Origin: Gonapodya sp. JEL0774
Lineage: Eukaryota; Monoblepharomycota; Monoblepharidomycetes; Monoblepharidales; Gonapodyaceae
Length of the DNA stretch: 64,000 bases
Direction: 5' to 3'
Assembly: GCA_027604505.1 (NCBI GenBank)
Contig: JADIIX010000022.1
Location: 139,154-203,153, forward strand
A model generated the notes under the pieces. The model was not told the DNA's origin, did not search any database, and saw nothing but the letters and a program-made list of their open reading frames with translations. Numbering within the stretch: the stretch's first letter is position 1; each line of letters starts with the position of its first letter. This document shows, piece by piece, positions 44,739 to 57,527 of the stretch. The position numbers were made by a program, and so were the translations under genes.

Positions 44739-47700
44739 CTATCGAGCGCGCACCGCACCGCCACCAGACGACGCTGTCAACTGTGACCCCACAGCGAAAC
44801 TCTCTGTCGATGATGCGACACCCCACTTAGTGTTCTTCCTCATTTCAGAGAATTTGCCGTTGAGAGTCTGAATATCCTCTATAGACCGCCTAAAATTGAT
44901 GCCATTTGGCTCGTTTCGCAGCGGTTGTTGCTGTTGACCAGGGGAGCTTGATGCACGCACGTTCAAAGTGCTTGCAGATTCCGGCAGTCTAAAGTATGGC
45001 GCCGGGTCCAGCATCGTCCGAATTGGTTCATTCTGGGAACCGCTCCCAATGGGAACCGGGTTCATTTGAGTTTCGCTTCCGCTCGAGGAACTAGATGAAT
45101 CTTGAGAAGTGATAGGGTGGTCGACTTTGTTCCGATTTGATTTTTGTAAACTTGCAGATGAAACGTTCCACGAAACCGAGCGAGGCCTTGCTCCGCCATC
45201 TTTCATGTTCGATCCCGCGAAAGAATTAGGAAGTGCATTAACTGGCGCGGCTCTAGAGGCCATAGCAGCTGCAGATAACTGCATCCAAGCAATATACTCT
45301 TCAGAGTATGCGAGATTATCGGAAACTTCATTGAGCTGGATCCAAAGACCGGTATTTTCAGCATACCGGCGCTGTGAGGCAAGAGCAACTGATCGAAGGG
45401 CAATGTCCCGGCGCTGGAGAGGTGCAAAGGTAAGATTGAAAAGCAAACGATGAGAAATATCGGAAACTGAAACGGCACAGCGGAACAAATTTAATCACCT
45501 CGATCGCCTCCTGAGCTCTCAGCACTCCAGCCTCGGCTCTCAGGGCAGCCTCTTCCGCAAATAGAACTCGGGCCTCCAACTCCCTCTCTTTTGCCATCAC
45601 CTGCGCCTCCATTTCCATCTCAATCTCCATAGCCCTCATCTCAACTTCCCGTAGCCTCTCCTCCACTTCTCGCAGCTTCTCCTCCGCATCTTGGGCCCGC
45701 TGAACTGCCCTAGCCTCACCCTCCCTCAGCTGCTCGGTCATCGACTTCGATCTTTCAAAGGACTTGTTCTCAACGCCAGAGAGTGCGGCAAGCGCTGCTT
45801 CTTCCCCGGCACGCGCGCGGGCGTGAGCAGCTGCCATTTCTCTGGCGGAAAATTCTGCCCGCTGGTGTTTGGAGCGTCATATTTTTAGCGAACCGGAAAC
45901 AGATGTGCGACACGACGGTTAAGTTTCAACCTACCTCCAGTTCTTCCTTCATTCTGATTTCCCTCTTCTCCGCCTCTGCAAGCCTCCTCTCCGCCTCCCG
46001 CTCGATTCCTGCCACTCGTTTCTCGGCTTCCCTCATCTTCTCCTCTGCTTCTTCCACTTTCACTTTACTTTGCTCAATCACCGAAAGGAGCCGATCTTGA
46101 GTTTGGCGGTCCCCTGCAGCGAGAGACGAGAGCGCAGCTTCTTCAGCGGCGCGGGCACGGTTATGAGCAGCCGTGAGTTGCTCGAATGCAAAACTCTGAC
46201 GCTGGATGATCAAGTGAATCCGCACCAATGTGCGAGAGTACAAACAAGCCGTTCAGCTTAATTTTGTCTGAAGCTTGTTGGATAACTCGATCAACTCACC
46301 TCGAGCGCCTCTCTCGCCTCATCCCGCTCTTTCTCCAGTTCAGTCATCTTACCTTGCAGAGCGTTCTCCACTTCCTTAACTCTGGCATCCACCGTGGCCA
46401 CCTGCGACATGGCTACTTGAACCTTATTTTCAGCTTCCTTTGCTCGCCGTTCGGCATCCTGTGCACGAATCTCGGCATCCTGGGCCCGAATGTCCGTGTC
46501 CTTCACCCGCGATTCTGCTGCCTGTACGAGTGACTCCGCAAGTTTGGCACGTGCTGAAGATGCCACAGAAAGTTGATCGAAGCGGTTGGCCCGCGACTCG
46601 GCGGCGGTGGCGCGTTGTTCCGCATCTGATAACTGTTGCGCCAGTCGCTGTGCCCGCTCGTCGGAATCCTTCGCTCGTGCTTCCGCGGCTTTGGCACGAG
46701 ATTCGGCAGCTTTAGCACGCTCATTCGCGAGTTTCGCTTTCTCAAACGCAAAAGTGGTTTGCTCTTCCGCTTCTCGCACCTTCCGGACCGATTGAGCGAG
46801 CCCTGTCTCGCCCTTCTTTCTTTCCGCGAGCGTCTCCGAATTCTTGCGAATGAGAGATGCTTCACAATCAGCTACATGTTCGGATGGTAGTTCCAGAGTC
46901 GATGATCGGGATATCTGTCCGGAGTCAACCACTGCGCGAGGGTTGGCTGACGGACCAGGTAGAACCTGGGCAGGGACGGAATTATCAATCGAAGTTCGAT
47001 GCTGTGTTGGAGGTTGCTTGCCATCCCGTGCGCGTTCTGCGCCTACAGACTTGGAGCGAGCATTTGAGGTGGGAACAGTGCTCCTCACGGCAAAGAGTGG
47101 CGAGGGCACTTCTTCGGGTCCCAGTATGCTCACAACTTTGGTTGCAACGGCTGTCGAAAGTTGCTCCAGAAAATCTGCAGTGGAGGGTGTACGTGACTGT
47201 GAAGTCATCGTCCGAATGAGTGTCGGCAAGATGGTGTCGGGGGAATCAGAGTCCACGTTCGAGGCAGATGTGTCCCGAGTAAGTGTGCGTGTGACAGATC
47301 GAGAGCGGCGAGTTGTGGGTGTCTGTGTCGGCCGATGCTCTTCGGAAAGAGCACTCTGTCGGCGCGCACGCGTTCGTTCCCCCCTCGACGCCCCCACGTC
47401 GCCCCGCCACGATCTGGGGTTAGCTACGTGGAATGCGCGCCCTGTTGGAGTACTTTTGTCCCGTTTTGGACCTTGCTCACTGTGCCATGGTACAAAGCCA
47501 GGAACGTCGTTGCCTCGAGCATGAGTAGCGTGAGAAACGTGTCGGTCCTGTACACTGTCCACGAATCGGTTTCGGTCTCGCTCCAGATCAACCTCTCCAT
47601 TCCAATCATCATTGGCTGCAAACAATGATCGCTCTATGTGTTGCGTGTGAGCGAGGTCATCGTGTAGACTGTCTGCACTGTTCATGCCTAGCTCCGCATC

Positions 47701-48483
47701 CCTGTTACACGTGTGAATTCGCTGGGTATGCGAATGAAGAGAGTTCGCGAAAGAGTGCGCTTGGGCTTGCCAGTACGGCATTGGTGTCGCTGTGGAGGAC
47801 TGGGCGTCTGGAACAGGAGGAACGATGCCCGCCAGCCCAGGTTCAAAGAGGGCCTGATTTCGCATGCCCATTATGAGACTAGACAAATTGAGGGTATCGG
47901 TTGCAGATTTGAATAGGTTTTGACTGGCATTAGGTTGTTGGCGATGACTGACATTAGCACTGGGGTTGCTGGGATGGATCGGGTGACAAGATGGCAAACG
48001 ATGGGCATGAGTACAGTGAGAAGCGTGCTGTGTCGATAAGAATTGTGGCAACGCTTCGAAATCAGATTGTGGCCGAGTTGGGTGCAGGGAATGTGTGTGC
48101 CGGTGCGACGACATCCATGGTTGTGATACGGGCACCACGATCGCGGCAGCCGGTGGCACGATTGGAGATCCATAAGATTGCGGCTGCACCTGCAAGTATG
48201 GAACAGCGATGGACGCGCTCCCGCCCGTGTCTTCGTCTGTGACACCTGACGATCTCTCCACACGTTGAGACCCTGAATCATGGTTCCTGCTAGCTCTGAT
48301 GAACAGAGGCTGCGTCTGGAGCGGGACCGAAATCAAGTCAGGCGGTTCGCGCTCCCATTCTCTCTGCGAGAGCCGTCGCTGCTTTGCGCTGGGCACACCA
48401 GTGCTGTTCCCGTTCCCGACTGCATCGGGATGATGTTGCCGGGGAATGCTCTGGAATGAGTGGAATGCAGGCGTTGGTGACAT
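44739..48483 (-). CDS. Long coiled-coil protein with duplicated exons
   Basis: Four exons join in phase: 48483-46300, 46201-45935, 45861-45499 and 45413-44739, 1,162 residues. The N-terminal 500 residues are disordered and Ser/Thr/Arg-rich. From about 560 a continuous charged coiled coil begins (KKGETGLAQSVRKVREAEE, then repeated AxxRAKAAExRA heptads). Exons 2 and 3 are paralogous: each starts with Arg, continues A(A/H)xxxRARAxEEAALxxL, then a run of heptads, and both are phase 0. Exon 4 adds a 225-residue tail (YAENTGLWIQLNEVSDNL, then low complexity). The layout suggests a filament or tether protein; the function is unknown. Confidence 0.8.
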
Positions 48484-48981
48484 GCTCGATGGGCGAATCG
48501 CTCGAGACTTGGTCTTAGTAAATTATCGCGCGCGTTAGAATCAATATTGAGACCTCGAGTGGGGAGATGGGGCCACCAGAGTGCCTCTTGTTAGTGCACA
48601 CAACTCCTCCAGCAGGCAACCAAGCCCTGATCTGATATCACTCATCTGAAGGACAATGCGAGAGGAGTTAAAAACTTGCTGTACTGTCGACATGATTAAT
48701 GTGATATTTCTAATGGGAATCATGAACCAGAGCGTTGTCCAGGGCAAACCCCAACTATACGATGATTCGTTATTCTAGTCCATCCACGAATAGACTAACG
48801 ATCTGCTAACAACTAACTTATTTATCGAACGAATGGGGCAAGAGCTCCACAAACTGATGCAAATCAAGTACTCAATGATGATGTTATGTCGGGAACATGC
48901 CCGTGGCTGTGCCACCGCCCTCGGCAGGGCACCACCAGATTGGCCGGGCACTCCTCAACCCCAAACACGCTATATATTTGA
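48484..48981. other. Divergent intergenic region
   Basis: About 500 bases between the coiled-coil gene (-) and the small candidate gene (+). A TATA-like stretch tatatatttg lies at 48971-48980, but it abuts the proposed ATG, so it is unlikely to be that gene's TATA box. No other gene is seen. Confidence 0.35.
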
Positions 48982-49831
48982 ATGCTCGCGGCAGGGCTCG
49001 CGTCCGAGCGGGCGTGGGAACGTGGAGTGGAGGATGCGGGATTACCGCCAGTGGATGAGCGAGGACGAGCGGTGGGTGGAACGTGACTTGTTGTTTGGGG
49101 TTCGTCCGTTTGCGAGACGTTGCTCTGACCCACCGCGAAACCCGCGACACGGGGGCCCAACAATACTGTAAAATTTCAATGTTTTCAGACGACGCTAGAT
49201 AGAGCTGCACGGGCGGCGCGGCTGCGTCTGTCACCGTCGCGACTGTTTCGGCCACCCCCATCGACCCCTCTTGTTCCCCCGTCTTTTCCTTCGTCACTTA
49301 CAATCCACAAATTGGCCGCCGACCCGGAACTCGATGCAGAATCACAGACTGGCCAAAATCAGCCTCCTTACTCGCTTGATTCGACCGCAGCGAACTCTCG
49401 ACCCGCCCAGAAGCAAAATCGGTCCAGAAGACTCCTCGACAAAGCAGCACATTTGCTCGGGAGGGAACTGCGCGAGGAAAAAATACGCATTGCTAGGGAG
49501 TCTCGACCTTCAAAGTTGAGCCACTCTGGACAGGTGAGCGTGATGGGCGAAGGATGGAACGAGTGCTTGCATCATCGCCCGGAAATGAATTGATTTTTCG
49601 GAGAGAATACAATAGCTTGACCTGCATGTTCGGAATGGATGGAAGTATATGTCATTGACTGTGAGAAGTCTCGCGGACGCGAACCGTCTGAAGGTTTCGA
49701 ATGGGCCGATCCCTCCGAGGGGTTGGTTATGGGTCAGTTGTACTACACCACTGGAGACATTTCGAACATGGATAATACCTGAATGTGTAGTAGCAGTGGA
49801 GCTGATGGAGGGATGGAACAGGGAATCCTGA
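48982..49831 (+). CDS. Candidate orphan protein
   Basis: Exons 48982-49071, 49189-49533 and 49616-49831 join in phase 0 to 216 residues. A stop codon lies directly upstream of the ATG. The first two exons are Arg/Pro/Ser-rich (TLDRAARAARLRLSPSRLF), then LLDKAAHLLGRELREEKIR looks helical. The last exon is more ordinary, with LDLHVRNGWKYMSLTVRSLA and PPRGWLWVSCTTPLETFR. No family is recognised. The support is phase agreement over two introns, which could be chance, so confidence is modest. Confidence 0.4.
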
Positions 49832-50387
49832 GCGGAATTCCCCCTTTCTGTCGTTGGCGATGTCGTCAAGACAGCGGCCTGTGCAAGTGTAGTGGATTTC
49901 TCTCCACTGGCGCAAGCACTGTCGCTTTGAAATCTTATGCAGATGATGGATTGGAGAGTAGTCTGGGCATTTGTGCGACTTGGAGGATCGACCCACAGGC
50001 GCAGTCGTTATAGGCGTCTTACAAATCCCTGGCTGTTGAATCTGGCCCAGGACTCCGCGGATGTTCATGACTTCAATGTTTTAGTGCCCTGCTGGAGATA
50101 CGACGATGTTTCGGTGTCAGGTGGGCGTGACGTGGTTGCATACCAGGGCCTCTGTCTTCCACGCCACCACCACAACACAAATCAGGACAGCTGGGCTCAG
50201 TAAGGGGTACTAAAAAGTGCAAGAATGGGCTGCTACCGGGATTACAAATGAGAAGGCAGTGGATTGCAGTGAGACAGGTGTTTGGAGTCTCTGGCAGGAA
50301 GGACGATGCGTCGAAGTTTGTGGAAAGGTTTGAAAGTTCAGAATCTAAGCCCATGTTTGCCTTTTGAATGGTGGAGAAGGGAGTTGG
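49832..50387. other. Intergenic stretch, nothing recognised
   Basis: This stretch precedes the ankyrin gene on the same strand and probably holds its promoter. Short open frames on both strands show no motif. Confidence 0.5.
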
Positions 50388-53300
50388 ATGATCAGATGTT
50401 ACAGAAAAGTTTACTTCGCTTCTCATGAATCGCCCCCTCCAATCTCCTGTTCAACGCATCACCAGGCCCCGCCACCCGACACCTCCCCGCCCCCACCGCC
50501 TCTTCCACCCGCCTATACAACCACGTTTGTGCACCTCGCTTGCGCTCGCGGCGACCTTCCTGCTCTCCTCTTCAACCCTGCCGCATCCGCACCATTTCTA
50601 GAAAGACCCGACGAACATGGTCGCACACCACTGCAAATCGCTGCCATGGGGGGATGGGATGCGGTCGTGCAAGTGCTGATTGAGGGCGTGAGAGCGAACG
50701 GGTTGAGAGGGAGAGCTATGAGCGTGGGGAACGCAAAGGCCAAAGATGGGGGGTGGTGGGGGTGGGTCGGGGAGGTGGCTTCTCGAGGTGAGTTATGTTG
50801 CAATTATTGTAGAAACACGAAGTCGCCGAAACTTATGTGTTCTGCCCATCGATATCGGGCTTTGATGTCACTTGAACTCAGCTCCCCTCGCCCTTCCATC
50901 TCGCCCGACACTTCCACCAATCACTCATTCCCTCAACCTTCCGGATCCCACCGGGCGCACTCCCGCCCACTGGGCAGCTCTCCTTGGACACCCTTCTGTT
51001 CTGCGCACTCTTCGAACGACCGCTGGAATTCGCGTGAGATGGTTGCAAGCGGACGCAGTTGGACGGACCTGCTTACACCTGAGCGTGATGTGCGAGCGAG
51101 AGGACGCTGCGGAGGAGTGCCTTAGAGAGGTCATTATGGCTGTTGAGGAGGCGGCGGGCGCCGGTGGGAGTTCGGGTGGGTTCCTATCAGGTGCGTCGAA
51201 CTGGTGGCCTTGGCAATCGGGTGGGTCCAGCGGAAGTACTAGCGCTAGTGGCAGCGGAAATGGCGGTGGAATTGGTAGCAATCCTACACGACGCATATCT
51301 GTCTCAGCCTCCTCTCGTCGGTCTCGGTCTCGATCGCGCCTCGCTACGCCTTCCCCAGGGCCAGGCAGTTCTGCCCACAACCTGCGTCCTCCAGTCGACT
51401 TATATCACCTTGCATTGAATCTCCCTGATGCGCAGGGAATGACACCCGCACATTTGGCGTGCGCCTTGGACAGGCCGCGATTACTGGGGGTGCTTTTGGA
51501 TTCAGGGGTCGTGGGGCTTGATGCGACAGATGCGGACGGAAAGACAGCTTTTCACTGGGCGGCAGGAGTGAAGAAGGCAACGGGTCCGACGACAAGTGGA
51601 CGAGGCTCCAGAGTGGCCTCCTCAGGGACTGAGGGTGGTCGCAGGTCCAGAAGTTGGTCAGCACGGGCAACTGGATCGGTACAAGTGCCGGTGCTGGTAG
51701 CGGGTCCTCTTGGTAAGGAAGAAACGGAGGATGTGTTATCATGCGCGCAGATGGTGCTCGCTCGCGCTCCATTCTTAGCCCCACTCGCGGACCATGAAGG
51801 GCGGACTGCCCTGCACCTTGCTGCACTAGCTAACAATCCCGATCTGGTGGAGCGATTGGCAGGGCTGGCACGGATCGGAAGTGGTGTGGATTTGGACGCA
51901 AGGGATTCGGCAGGGAGGACACCGTTGCACTGGGCAGCAGTATGTGGGCACACATCATTAGTGGGGAGAATGATAGCCTTGGGATGTGATCCAGGGATGG
52001 GAGACACGATGGGAGGAGCAACTGCAGTGCATTATGCAGCAGCTAAAAATCACGCGGGTTGCGTGGCAGCACTGATGGATGACGGTGTGGGTGAGACTTC
52101 CGAGCCTAACCAAAAGGCTCCGCCTCGAGGATACAAAATCGATAATCACGGTAGGACGCCGCTGCATTGGGCAGCGGAGAGAGGTCACGTGCAAGCAGTG
52201 AGAGTGATGGTCAGGGAAGAGAATTTGGCGAGAGGTGTGGATCCGAATTCCGGCGATGCCAGAGGTGCAACTGGTGAGTTATTCTCTTGCTCTGGGAAAA
52301 CTGTTTGGTGAATTGGTTTGGAAAGTTGTTGATGAATGTTGATGAACCTCTCTCGTCCATATTGACATATATTGAACATCAGCGCTGCATGTTGCAGCCG
52401 GAGCCGGCCATACCACCTGCACAGCCGTGCTCCTCGAACTCCGTTCACCTGGTCCATTCTCTGACCATGCGGCAGCACCAACCAATTCGGCCCCATATCT
52501 CGTCAATCCTGATGTCCTCGATCACGCTGGACAAACACCCCTCTTCCGTGCGGTATCGGCCGGGCACGCTGACATCGCAGCTTTGCTTTGCTCTGCTGGT
52601 GCCCGCATAGATGTCGCAGATGGAGCAGGGCGGACCGCTCTCCATCATGCCGCTTGGAAAGGTGACCTGCAGATGGTTTCATTGCTGACTGCAAGAGCAA
52701 GAGGAATGGGTAGCGCCAAAACCCGAGTCGCCAGTGGGGTGCTGGAAGAGCGAGATTTGGTTGGAGCGAGAGATGGAGAAGGAAGAACTGCGTTGATGCT
52801 TGCTGCTGCGGCAGGGTGGGACGATGTACTAAAGTACTTGCATGAAAATGGGGCCTGGGAGCTAGACGAACAAGGTGAGTAACTATGGGACTCAAATTGT
52901 GATGTAGATCCTTGGAAGACTTCCAATAGTTGACATGCGAACTGAAACTATCTTTTAGATGATGCTGGCCTCTCTGCAATGCACCTTGCCGTCTGCACCC
53001 GCAAAATCTCCACCGTTGCTCTCTTGATCAAACTAGGTGCCAATCCGAACCTGCTGGACAGGCCTTATCCGTTTTCAACGGTACCGTTGCCCGGGTTGCA
53101 TCAACGAAATTCCACTTCCCAAGGACGTGGGAACTCGCGTTCCGCAAATACGCGCAGCTCATTTGTCAGTGGGTTATCCAGCGTCTATGCCGACACCACT
53201 GACGGGGATGAAACTGGGAATGCAGAAGATGGCGGCGGAACAGTGGAATTGGATGAGAACGCACAATCGATTCCCCCGCGCACCCCCCTTGACCTTGCGG

Positions 53301-53893
53301 ATGAACTCGGTGATGAAGAGATGTACGACCTTATTCGGCGGAATGGAGGCTGGCCTGGTTCTGTAATGATGGCAGTCGAAGTGGCTGTGAGACTTCTTCA
53401 GCAATGGTGGCGTGGGATTCTGAATGTGCGTGCCGCGTCCGCCCGCAAGTGGGATGACGAGCGGGCAGCGGCGCGTCTTCCACCTTCAGCTGCACCGCTT
53501 CACCGTACTACCACCAAATTTTGGGAGTCTCAAAAGGGGAGCAATTCCCTCGATGCTTCCATGACGAGTATGGAACGGGACTATTTTGGTGGGGAGGCAA
53601 GACAGTGGCAAGACCTGAGGGATATTGAGGCTAGTGCCAGCAACGACAGTGGAACCGCGGTAGGCCCTGGCAGGCGGGAGCATTCCGCTGACTCTCGGGC
53701 ACCTGGGAGCGAAGCTACAGCAGTAGCTTTCGCGCTTCCTCCACTACCAGGGAATGTGAAATTGGTGGAATCGGCGGTTAAAATTGGGCCCGTGAAACTG
53801 ATTGAGGATGAAGTGGATGACGGTATGACTACCATGGAGAGACGATACTTCCAGGAGGCGGTCAAGACAGGTAGTCTGGATTTGGAGGTGTAA
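50388..53893 (+). CDS. Ankyrin-repeat protein
   Basis: Exons 50388-50787, 50882-52273, 52383-52874 and 52959-53893 join in phase to 1,072 residues. The ATG (MIRCYRKVYF) is the first in frame but the N-terminus could be shorter. At least nine ankyrin repeats are visible, for example EHGRTPLQIAAMGGWDAVVQ, PTGRTPAHWAALLGHPSVL, EGRTALHLAALANNPDLVE, SAGRTPLHWAAVCGHTSLV, NHGRTPLHWAAERGHVQAV and GATALHVAAGAGHTTC. Long low-complexity inserts (SNWWPWQSGGSSG, then an SR-rich stretch) sit between repeats. The C-terminal 300 residues after the repeats lack recognisable domains. Ankyrin stacks bind proteins; no enzymatic domain is fused. The partner is unknown. Confidence 0.87.
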
Positions 53894-54151
53894 GACAAAG
53901 CGGATCGCATTGTTGTGATTGAGAACATTCGTTCCTCGCCAGGAGACGGGAATCGACTGGCCAAAATTGGCAATGGTAATCTTCTTGCACCAATAATTTT
54001 CGTTTTTGCATTCCATATAATCAGTTCTTGTACATTAGCCACGGGTGTGACCTTGTAACAGATAAAGCTATTATCTCGCTTTTAATATTAGTAGTAATCT
54101 CAATTCTACAGTAATGTCGTTCTAAACCTCCAAAAAGAGTTTAGTACAAAT
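53894..54151. other. Convergent intergenic region
   Basis: Spacer between the ankyrin gene (+) and the monooxygenase gene (-). AT-rich near 54070-54110; no gene is seen. Confidence 0.5.
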
Positions 54152-57100
54152 CTACAGGCGAGCACTTGGGACGATCTCCTGGAAGAAAGTCCGCTCCATG
54201 TCAGCTATCAGCTTCTTCTCTTTGATCCACTTGTGAAGCATCTCTGCATAAGCGATGGGCCCGGCACCGTACGAGAAGTTTTGGGCAAGCCGGTCGTTAA
54301 CTTTGCCTTCCACTGAAAGTGTGAATGTGGGGCTCAAAATTCTGGTCAGGAGTAGCTCTGGAAATGCTTCATCAACTCACAGTTATAGTAGCCCGGCGTA
54401 CACTCTTCGTAAAACGATTTCCTCATGACTGCTACGCGAAGGCATTCTTTCACCCAGGCATCAACTGCTTTTTCTGAAGCTTCCATTGTCTTGACGTTCT
54501 CACGGAGGTTCTGAAGGAGGACGCCTGCAATCAAAGTTACTTGCTCTGGATGAAGTTGATTGGCAAACGGGAATAAATAACATGAGGAGCGTGTAGGAAT
54601 TGGCCGCTGAAGAGAACGACTTTCACCTTGGATAATGTGCGGGAAATTGACAGATGCGCCTGCTTGAGCGTTTTGAATGATGGCAAAGTTCGGGAAATTG
54701 CGAATCCACATTCCGTGAAGTGATTTCATCCCTTCCTTCCAGTATTCATCCAAAGGAAGGCCACCTCGACCTGACTATCGGCATGAGATCACACGGACTA
54801 TAGTTTCAATCGTTCTAATCCACTTACCGAAAATATTGCAGTAATTCCGGCGAGTGAAAGTGGCTCCGGTCTCGAATCCGGTGGCAAAAATGATGCAGTC
54901 GACTTTGTATTCCTGACCATTTGCAATTATTCCCTGTTCCGTGATTCCAGTCACGCCCTTCCCGTTTGTGTCTACCAGCGTAACGTTCGGTCGGTTGAAG
55001 GTTGGAAGGTACTGAGGACGTGAAATCAGGTCGTTTTATTTGGTGCTGTGAGGGACCCAACAAAGTATGATATTACCTCATCGTGGTAGCAAGGCCGCTT
55101 GCAGAACTCTGTAGAGATTCAATGACATATTTAATATCGAAGGAAGGATTGATTTCGGGTTTATCATAATCTAACTCACGGTTGTAGTACGGCTTGAGAG
55201 CCTCGGCTGTCTTTGGGTCCTTGACGATCGAGTCCACCCGCGCTCTAATCTCCTCCATCTTCTTGAAATCGGCCATCTGCAGTAAGGTGGAAGTTTTGAT
55301 TCCCTTCTGCCTTCCGTTGGTCACAACCTTAAACAAAAAATCCATCTGACCTTGCTTGAGCACAACAGCAACCCGAACGGTTGCTCACCTCATGCATCAT
55401 CCTGAAGATGGAAGTCCATCCATCCCCGACAAGGTCCTCCTCAGCAAATCCGCCTTGCACAAGAATGTTGAAGTTGTCTAAGGCGAATGTATATGAGCTT
55501 CTCTTCGAGCGTCAAAAGCCCAAATGAGAACCACACTAACCCATGCGTCTCTTTTGCCAGCCAGGTTTCTGGTTCCAGTACCACTCTTTATCAGTGGGTC
55601 GGTTGCTGAACAGAACGGGAGTTACACACTACCTAACCTGGAGGAGGCACCCAGAGGTTATAAGGACTCACTTTCGTACGTCAATGGAAGACGGTGTCCG
55701 TTGGAAGACGTAGAGATGCTTTGCACTTTCCCCTGTGGCAATAAGCAAGGGTGTGTGAGGACGACATCACAGAGTTGAAGTGAAGACGCCGTACACACCG
55801 AGGTGAGGAATACATTGAACAGAAGTTGCGCCTGCACAAACGGGTATAACTAAAGTTGCGACGAGATTTCTCAAGATCTCGCATGTGCCCACCTGTTCCA
55901 ATCTAATCAGAGCGTAATCCAAACACTCAGCATATTGACACACTAGCATGGTGACAAACGACTTACAATGCCGACAACTTTATCCTTCAAACGTTCCAAG
56001 TTGCCGAGGGAGGTGCCTCCTGTGGGAGACAACGAACATTTGTTGACATTGCCACAATCCAATGCACGATTAGTACGGCTTACCAGTGTACTCGTAGTCC
56101 CACCGGGACGCTGACAGATAAAGCACGTCATTTTGAGAGATGTAGTAGCGGTAAAAGAACTCAACCATGTCAGATGGAAACCCACTGTGGAAGCTGTGTC
56201 CCTTAAAGGAATCGATTCCCGGAACTCCAAGCAGTTTTGGTCGGTGAAGGGGGCCACTGGCCATGACAACCCACTGGGCACTGATACGATCGCCCTTGTT
56301 CGTGATGATGGTCCATCGCTCGCGAGAATCGTCCCAGCGGAGTTCGTTTACTTCGGTTTGGAAGAGGACGTTGGCATACAGGTCGTATTTGCGGCCGATC
56401 CGTGAGCAGTGCGCGAGAACTGTATGAAGACCCGCACAAGGAGAAGTTGGTACCCGCATTAGCCGAACGAAAATTCAAAAGCAATTTATTGTACGGAGAA
56501 CTGACTTTCAGGAGCCTTGGTGTACTTAAACTCGGGCATAAATTGGGTCTCCTCCAATAAGGGCTGCATTGGGAAAACGAGGTGGAGGTTTCGATATTTT
56601 CTTCAACTTCGGGAAAGTCCAAGAACACTGCGATACCAACCAGGTAGATGTATGATTCTGTGTCGCAAGCGGCGCCTGGGTACCGATTCCAATACCTTTA
56701 AAACTCATCATCAGCAAACTGAATCTGACAGTTGATGGAGCCGTTTCGACGACAGATACCATGTACCACCGAAGTCTCCGCCTTTCTCGATCATCATAAC
56801 ATCCTTGGAGGTGAATCCGGCTTCCCGAATCTTTGCGGCTGTTTGCAGTCCAGCAAATCCGCCACCGAGGACGGCGATTCGGATATCTTCAACACGAGGA
56901 TCCCGAACAATTGGTTCAGTGTATGGGTCCTGTAATTCCACGTCAGGTTGTCGGAACATACAGAGGACTTTTGGGCTAAAATTTCGGCTCACCTCTAGGA
57001 AACGTCCGAACTTCCCATCCTTTTCTATACCAAGGTACTGAGCGTTTCCATCCTAATTTGAATGTTGTGGTAAGTTGCAAAATCCAGATTGGACATCCTC

Positions 57101-57459
57101 CTTAACTCCGTGGATGTGCATTGGATCTCACCGCTCGCAGACGCTGTTACATGAGAAAGTATGTCAAGATATGACCGATTCGGAGCGATGAAACTCGATG
57201 CTTGAACTCACTCTATCTCTCTCTTCCAAGTACTTTCGCTTGAGGGCAACGGGGTCCTACAGAAGCGAAATCACCGGTGAGAATGATATGAAATTATAAT
57301 AATGGGAGGCTCTGCGAGCGACCGTGGCATCAGCAGCCCCTTGCTCAGTGAAACTGTACTCACAAAGTTGAAGTCAAGCTGGTCGGTTGGCATGGTTGGC
57401 TTAGATTTGGAGTTTTTCGCGGTTTTCGGAAACGAGATCGGAGCTGCGAGAACCGACAT
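54152..57459 (-). CDS. Baeyer-Villiger-type flavin-dependent monooxygenase
   Basis: A gene of many small exons; the first five are 57459-57364, 57256-57212, 57143-57132, 57052-56993 and one starting at 56929, all in phase, and the stop is at 54154-54152. The start could also be the ATG at 57393. Both Rossmann motifs are present: VLGGGFAGL (FAD) and, split by an intron, IGTGATSVQ (NADPH). The [18 protein letters not shown] and [17 protein letters not shown] blocks follow; the second contains the Baeyer-Villiger fingerprint FxGxxxHxxxW. Later come [10 protein letters not shown] and NFPHIIQG. Such enzymes use NADPH and O2 to insert oxygen next to a carbonyl, as in phenylacetone or cyclohexanone monooxygenases. 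The substrate is unknown. Its start lies only 68 bases from the stop of the upstream gene. Confidence 0.88.
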
Positions 57460-57527
57460 CCTGAACCCCAACTAGGCAGGGCAAGGAAGGCCACAGACAC
57501 AAATATGTACAACAATGCACATAGATG

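Noticed and set aside
46440-47524. Plus-strand frames of 90-226 residues opposite the coiled-coil gene
   Set aside because: They are shadows of regular heptad codons with no motifs.
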